Shown in pieces: positions 63,201 to 64,000 of a stretch of 64,000 nt of DNA. Position numbers and translations under genes: made by a program. Every line of letters starts with the position of its first letter. Position 1 is the stretch's first letter. The notes beneath the pieces were generated by a model, which saw only the letters and a list, made by a program, of their open reading frames with translations, had not been told where the DNA came from and did not search any database. Location of the stretch: assembly GCF_964204865.1 (NCBI RefSeq), contig NC_135251.1, positions 13,268,001-13,332,000 of the forward strand, given 5' to 3'. The DNA is from Styela clava. Lineage: Eukaryota; Chordata; Ascidiacea; Stolidobranchia; Styelidae.

Positions 63201-64000
63201 AAGTATTATGGCATCGCATTTTTGGCCGTAATTTTATATAACTAAAATCAAAGTCTTAAAATTGTTAATTTTGTGAATTTTAGAACAAGTATTTTGATGC
63301 GATTCTGAGAAACTTTTTTTTCATATCACCCAATAATTAGAGTATAGGCCTATAGGGGATGTACAATACCACCTAAATTGAAGTAAACTTTGTCATTTAC
63401 CAAATATCCGTTTTTGTAGAATATAAACTATAGGAAAATTGTTACATAAGTGCAGGCAACTTGTTGTATGAAAAAATATTAAAAGAACGTATAAATAGCA
63501 CTCTTTGTTGTAAATTCTGAAATTCTTTGTGGAGCAATGAACGTGCAGAGGCCAGTAGTCACGCGGACTAAATAAAACTTTGCAATTGTAGTAATTCAAT
63601 GTCTTCTTATTCTCTGGATTTATATTTCTAGGCTTGAATTCAAGCGTGGGATATTTTTGATAACAAAATGTTAAATTTCAATTTTAGACGACGAAGATCA
63701 TGAATCTACTCTACCACTCGTGTGCGACGAGAGCGCTTTCGGTGACTCTGGTACTTGGTCATATTTTCAACCCGGTTCGAAGGCCAGAAGACCAAAGAAG
63801 AAATACAATCCGATTCCTACTAAAGAGACTCAACCTAAACCTATTCCAAGACGGTGTTCGTCTACTTCATCTGGAACCGACGAAGAACTCGCCCAAGTTT
63901 TCGGTCTCACATCATCAAAACGAAAATTCAAACCAGTATCAGTTGAAAACGTAGAACAACCACGGAACATACCAAAATCCGCAAATTCGGACATAAACGA
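36437..64000 (+). CDS. Dscam-like cell-adhesion receptor, 5 Ig + 2 FN3 + TM (3' end beyond window)
   Basis: Twenty exons keep frame across GT-AG introns: 36437-36542, 47965-48445, 48574-48707, 48792-48935, 49032-49193, 50241-50409, 54614-54726, 55414-55536, 56535-56735, 57348-57519, 58504-58643, 58726-58890, 59388-59594, 60773-60874, 61414-61568, 61673-61804, 61942-62071, 62399-62601, 62903-63161 and 63688-64000 (open). At least 1,203 residues: signal peptide, five Ig domains (two exons each), two FN3 domains, a transmembrane helix at about 911-932 and a tail of at least 270 residues. The FN3 pair has the Dscam-specific signatures LECGTEYEMFIKSENQIGES and WQNGGCPIT, then GTWYKVWTSACNNAG, which match the last two FN3 domains of DSCAM. 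Dscam proteins mediate homophilic adhesion and self-avoidance in neurons. The first exon is assigned by phase and hydrophobicity only, and could belong elsewhere. Confidence 0.8.
36543..47964. other. First intron of the Dscam-like gene (11.4 kb)
   Basis: No coding exon and no Ig-like Cys/Trp/YxC pattern was found in it. 46540-46700 is a short GC-richer stretch (GCGGTCCAGCGG, then CAAGGCGTGCATCGCGCG) that might be regulatory. Confidence 0.45.
47965..48707 (+). other. Ig domain 1 with a large acidic insertion
   Basis: Two exons. B-strand Cys62 is in FTLRCKATG, Trp74 in TITWLLDG, and F-strand Cys221 in DGGVYSCVARD. The two Cys lie 159 residues apart, against about 45-75 in normal Ig domains. 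The insertion (about residues 85-195) is rich in D, E, S, T and N (ESSDVTGKD, SAEEHNDSSQ) and has possible N-glycosylation sites NESS and NDSS. Confidence 0.75.
48792..49193 (+). other. Ig domain 2
   Basis: Exons 48792-48935 and 49032-49193. The pattern is VVTIPCTVLG, then FPVKWSYQK, then GNLEIREARKANEGIYTCQV. The borders are phase 1 and the internal intron is also phase 1. Confidence 0.8.
49363..49528. mobile_element. Short hAT-like element in an intron of the Dscam-like gene
   Basis: It begins CAGGGGTGGCAAGG and ends GTTTGACCATGT. TAGCACTAGGC is present on both sides (49352-49362 and 49529-49539). The left end fits hAT ends; the right end is degraded. The 11-base flanking match would be the 8-base duplication plus chance extension. 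Confidence 0.5.
52859..52968. repeat. Foldback derivative related to MITE family A
   Basis: TATGTGAACCAAGATGG at the left and CCATCTTGGTTCACATA at the right are exact inverted repeats. The interior keeps GTATGTGTACCAGATTAGG, which resembles the right half of family A. Confidence 0.6.
53065..53279 (+). mobile_element. MITE family A, copy 3
   Basis: It contains AGTGTGTGTACCAATATAG, then TAATTTTGTTCGCCCATTTT, then ATTCACTTGGCTAACACAGA, then TGGTACACACACTACGGGA. Both terminal repeats are intact. Confidence 0.75.
55414..56735 (+). other. Ig domain 4
   Basis: Exons 55414-55536 and 56535-56735. The pattern is DVTIPCHATGFPKPNVTWMR, then GTLVIRNVSDSEAGKYLCRAVN. This is a classical I-set domain. Confidence 0.85.
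57034..57223 (+). mobile_element. MITE family A, copy 4 (internally deleted)
   Basis: It starts CGCCTCTGAAGTGTGTATAC and ends TGGTACACACACTACAGGAG. It lacks the TAACTAATTTTGTTCG segment present in the other copies. Confidence 0.7.
57587..57796 (-). mobile_element. MITE family A, copy 5
   Basis: Reverse orientation: CCGTAAGTGTGTGTACCAGG to GGTACATACACTTCTGGAGC. It is only 360 bases from copy 4, in opposite orientation. Its right part forms the start of the 217-base tandem repeat. Confidence 0.7.
57719..58371. repeat. 217-base tandem repeat, three copies
   Basis: Units start with CGTCCTTTTACACAACTTGA at 57719, 57937 and 58154 (period 218 then 217). Each unit joins about 80 bases of family A MITE end to about 137 bases of intron sequence (GGGCTTTATGCTGAAACCGA, ATTTATTAGTGACAGCG). 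The copies are nearly identical, so the expansion is recent. Confidence 0.85.
58726..61804 (+). other. Two FN3 domains
   Basis: FN3-1 uses exons 58726-58890 and 59388-59594 (SPPMIPSKFE to LECGTEYEMFIKSENQIGES). FN3-2 uses exons 60773-60874, 61414-61568 and 61673-61804 (VPVIPVVNEIVVDVNQSAVV, WQNGGCPIT, GTWYKVWTSACNNAG). The Cys in LxCGT and GGCPI are characteristic of the last two FN3 domains of DSCAM. Confidence 0.82.
60181..60230. repeat. TA microsatellite
   Basis: An uninterrupted (TA)n run of about 26 bases, followed by degenerate TATAATGTAATATA, in the intron between the two FN3 domains. Confidence 0.8.
61942..64000 (+). other. Transmembrane segment and cytoplasmic tail (incomplete)
   Basis: Residues FLVPMVCGFGLVFLLALILL (starting at 911) form one helix, followed by the stop-transfer RHKQRSKKQLR. 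The tail is Ser- and acid-rich with Pro/Arg motifs (ARRPKKKYNPIP, PKPIPRR) that could bind SH3 or PDZ partners. No ITIM or kinase is seen. The last exon is open at base 64000. Confidence 0.8.

Overview
This is eukaryotic, AT-rich DNA with short-exon genes, GT-AG introns, a tRNA-derived SINE and several MITE families. EXT2 and SMIM12 are very close in length and sequence to their vertebrate counterparts, and a Dscam-type receptor and pentraxin-like secreted proteins are also present. This points to an invertebrate deuterostome. An ascidian-like genome is my best guess, but it is an inference and not proven here.

Layout. 384-2580 (+): last six exons of a gene with ARM-like helices, a Schlafen-type AlbA_2-like core and a short helical tail. 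2740-3021 (-): single-exon SMIM12, convergent with it. 3022-10977: a transposon-rich block with SINE copies, two adjoining long-inverted-repeat elements carrying remains of a THAP domain and a YqaJ nuclease, and a 1,072-bp hAT-type element nested in one of them with an exact 8-bp target duplication. 10988-17314 (+): a complete nine-coding-exon EXT2, the heparan sulfate polymerase subunit. 17315-20249: MITEs and a SINE. 20250-28725 (-): two neighbouring genes built from six pentraxin-like domain modules, each bounded by phase-1 introns. The downstream gene has its own signal-peptide exon; the 5' end of the upstream one was not found. 28726-36436: intergenic with MITEs.

36437 to the window end (+): a Dscam-like membrane receptor. 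A probable signal-peptide exon is followed by an 11.4-kb intron, then five Ig domains (two exons each), two FN3 domains, one transmembrane segment and a long cytoplasmic tail that runs off the window at base 64000. Compared with the usual 10 Ig + 6 FN3 Dscam it is strongly reduced, and its first Ig domain carries an acidic, Ser/Thr-rich insertion of about 100 residues.

The genes do not form an operon-like unit. EXT2 acts in the Golgi, the pentraxin-like proteins are probably secreted recognition proteins, and the Dscam-like protein is a cell-surface adhesion receptor. The most novel-looking items are the two-type pentraxin-like array, the short Dscam with a modified Ig1, and the THAP/YqaJ inverted-repeat elements. 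All exon joins were read by eye from splice sites and reading-frame continuity; no transcript evidence was available.
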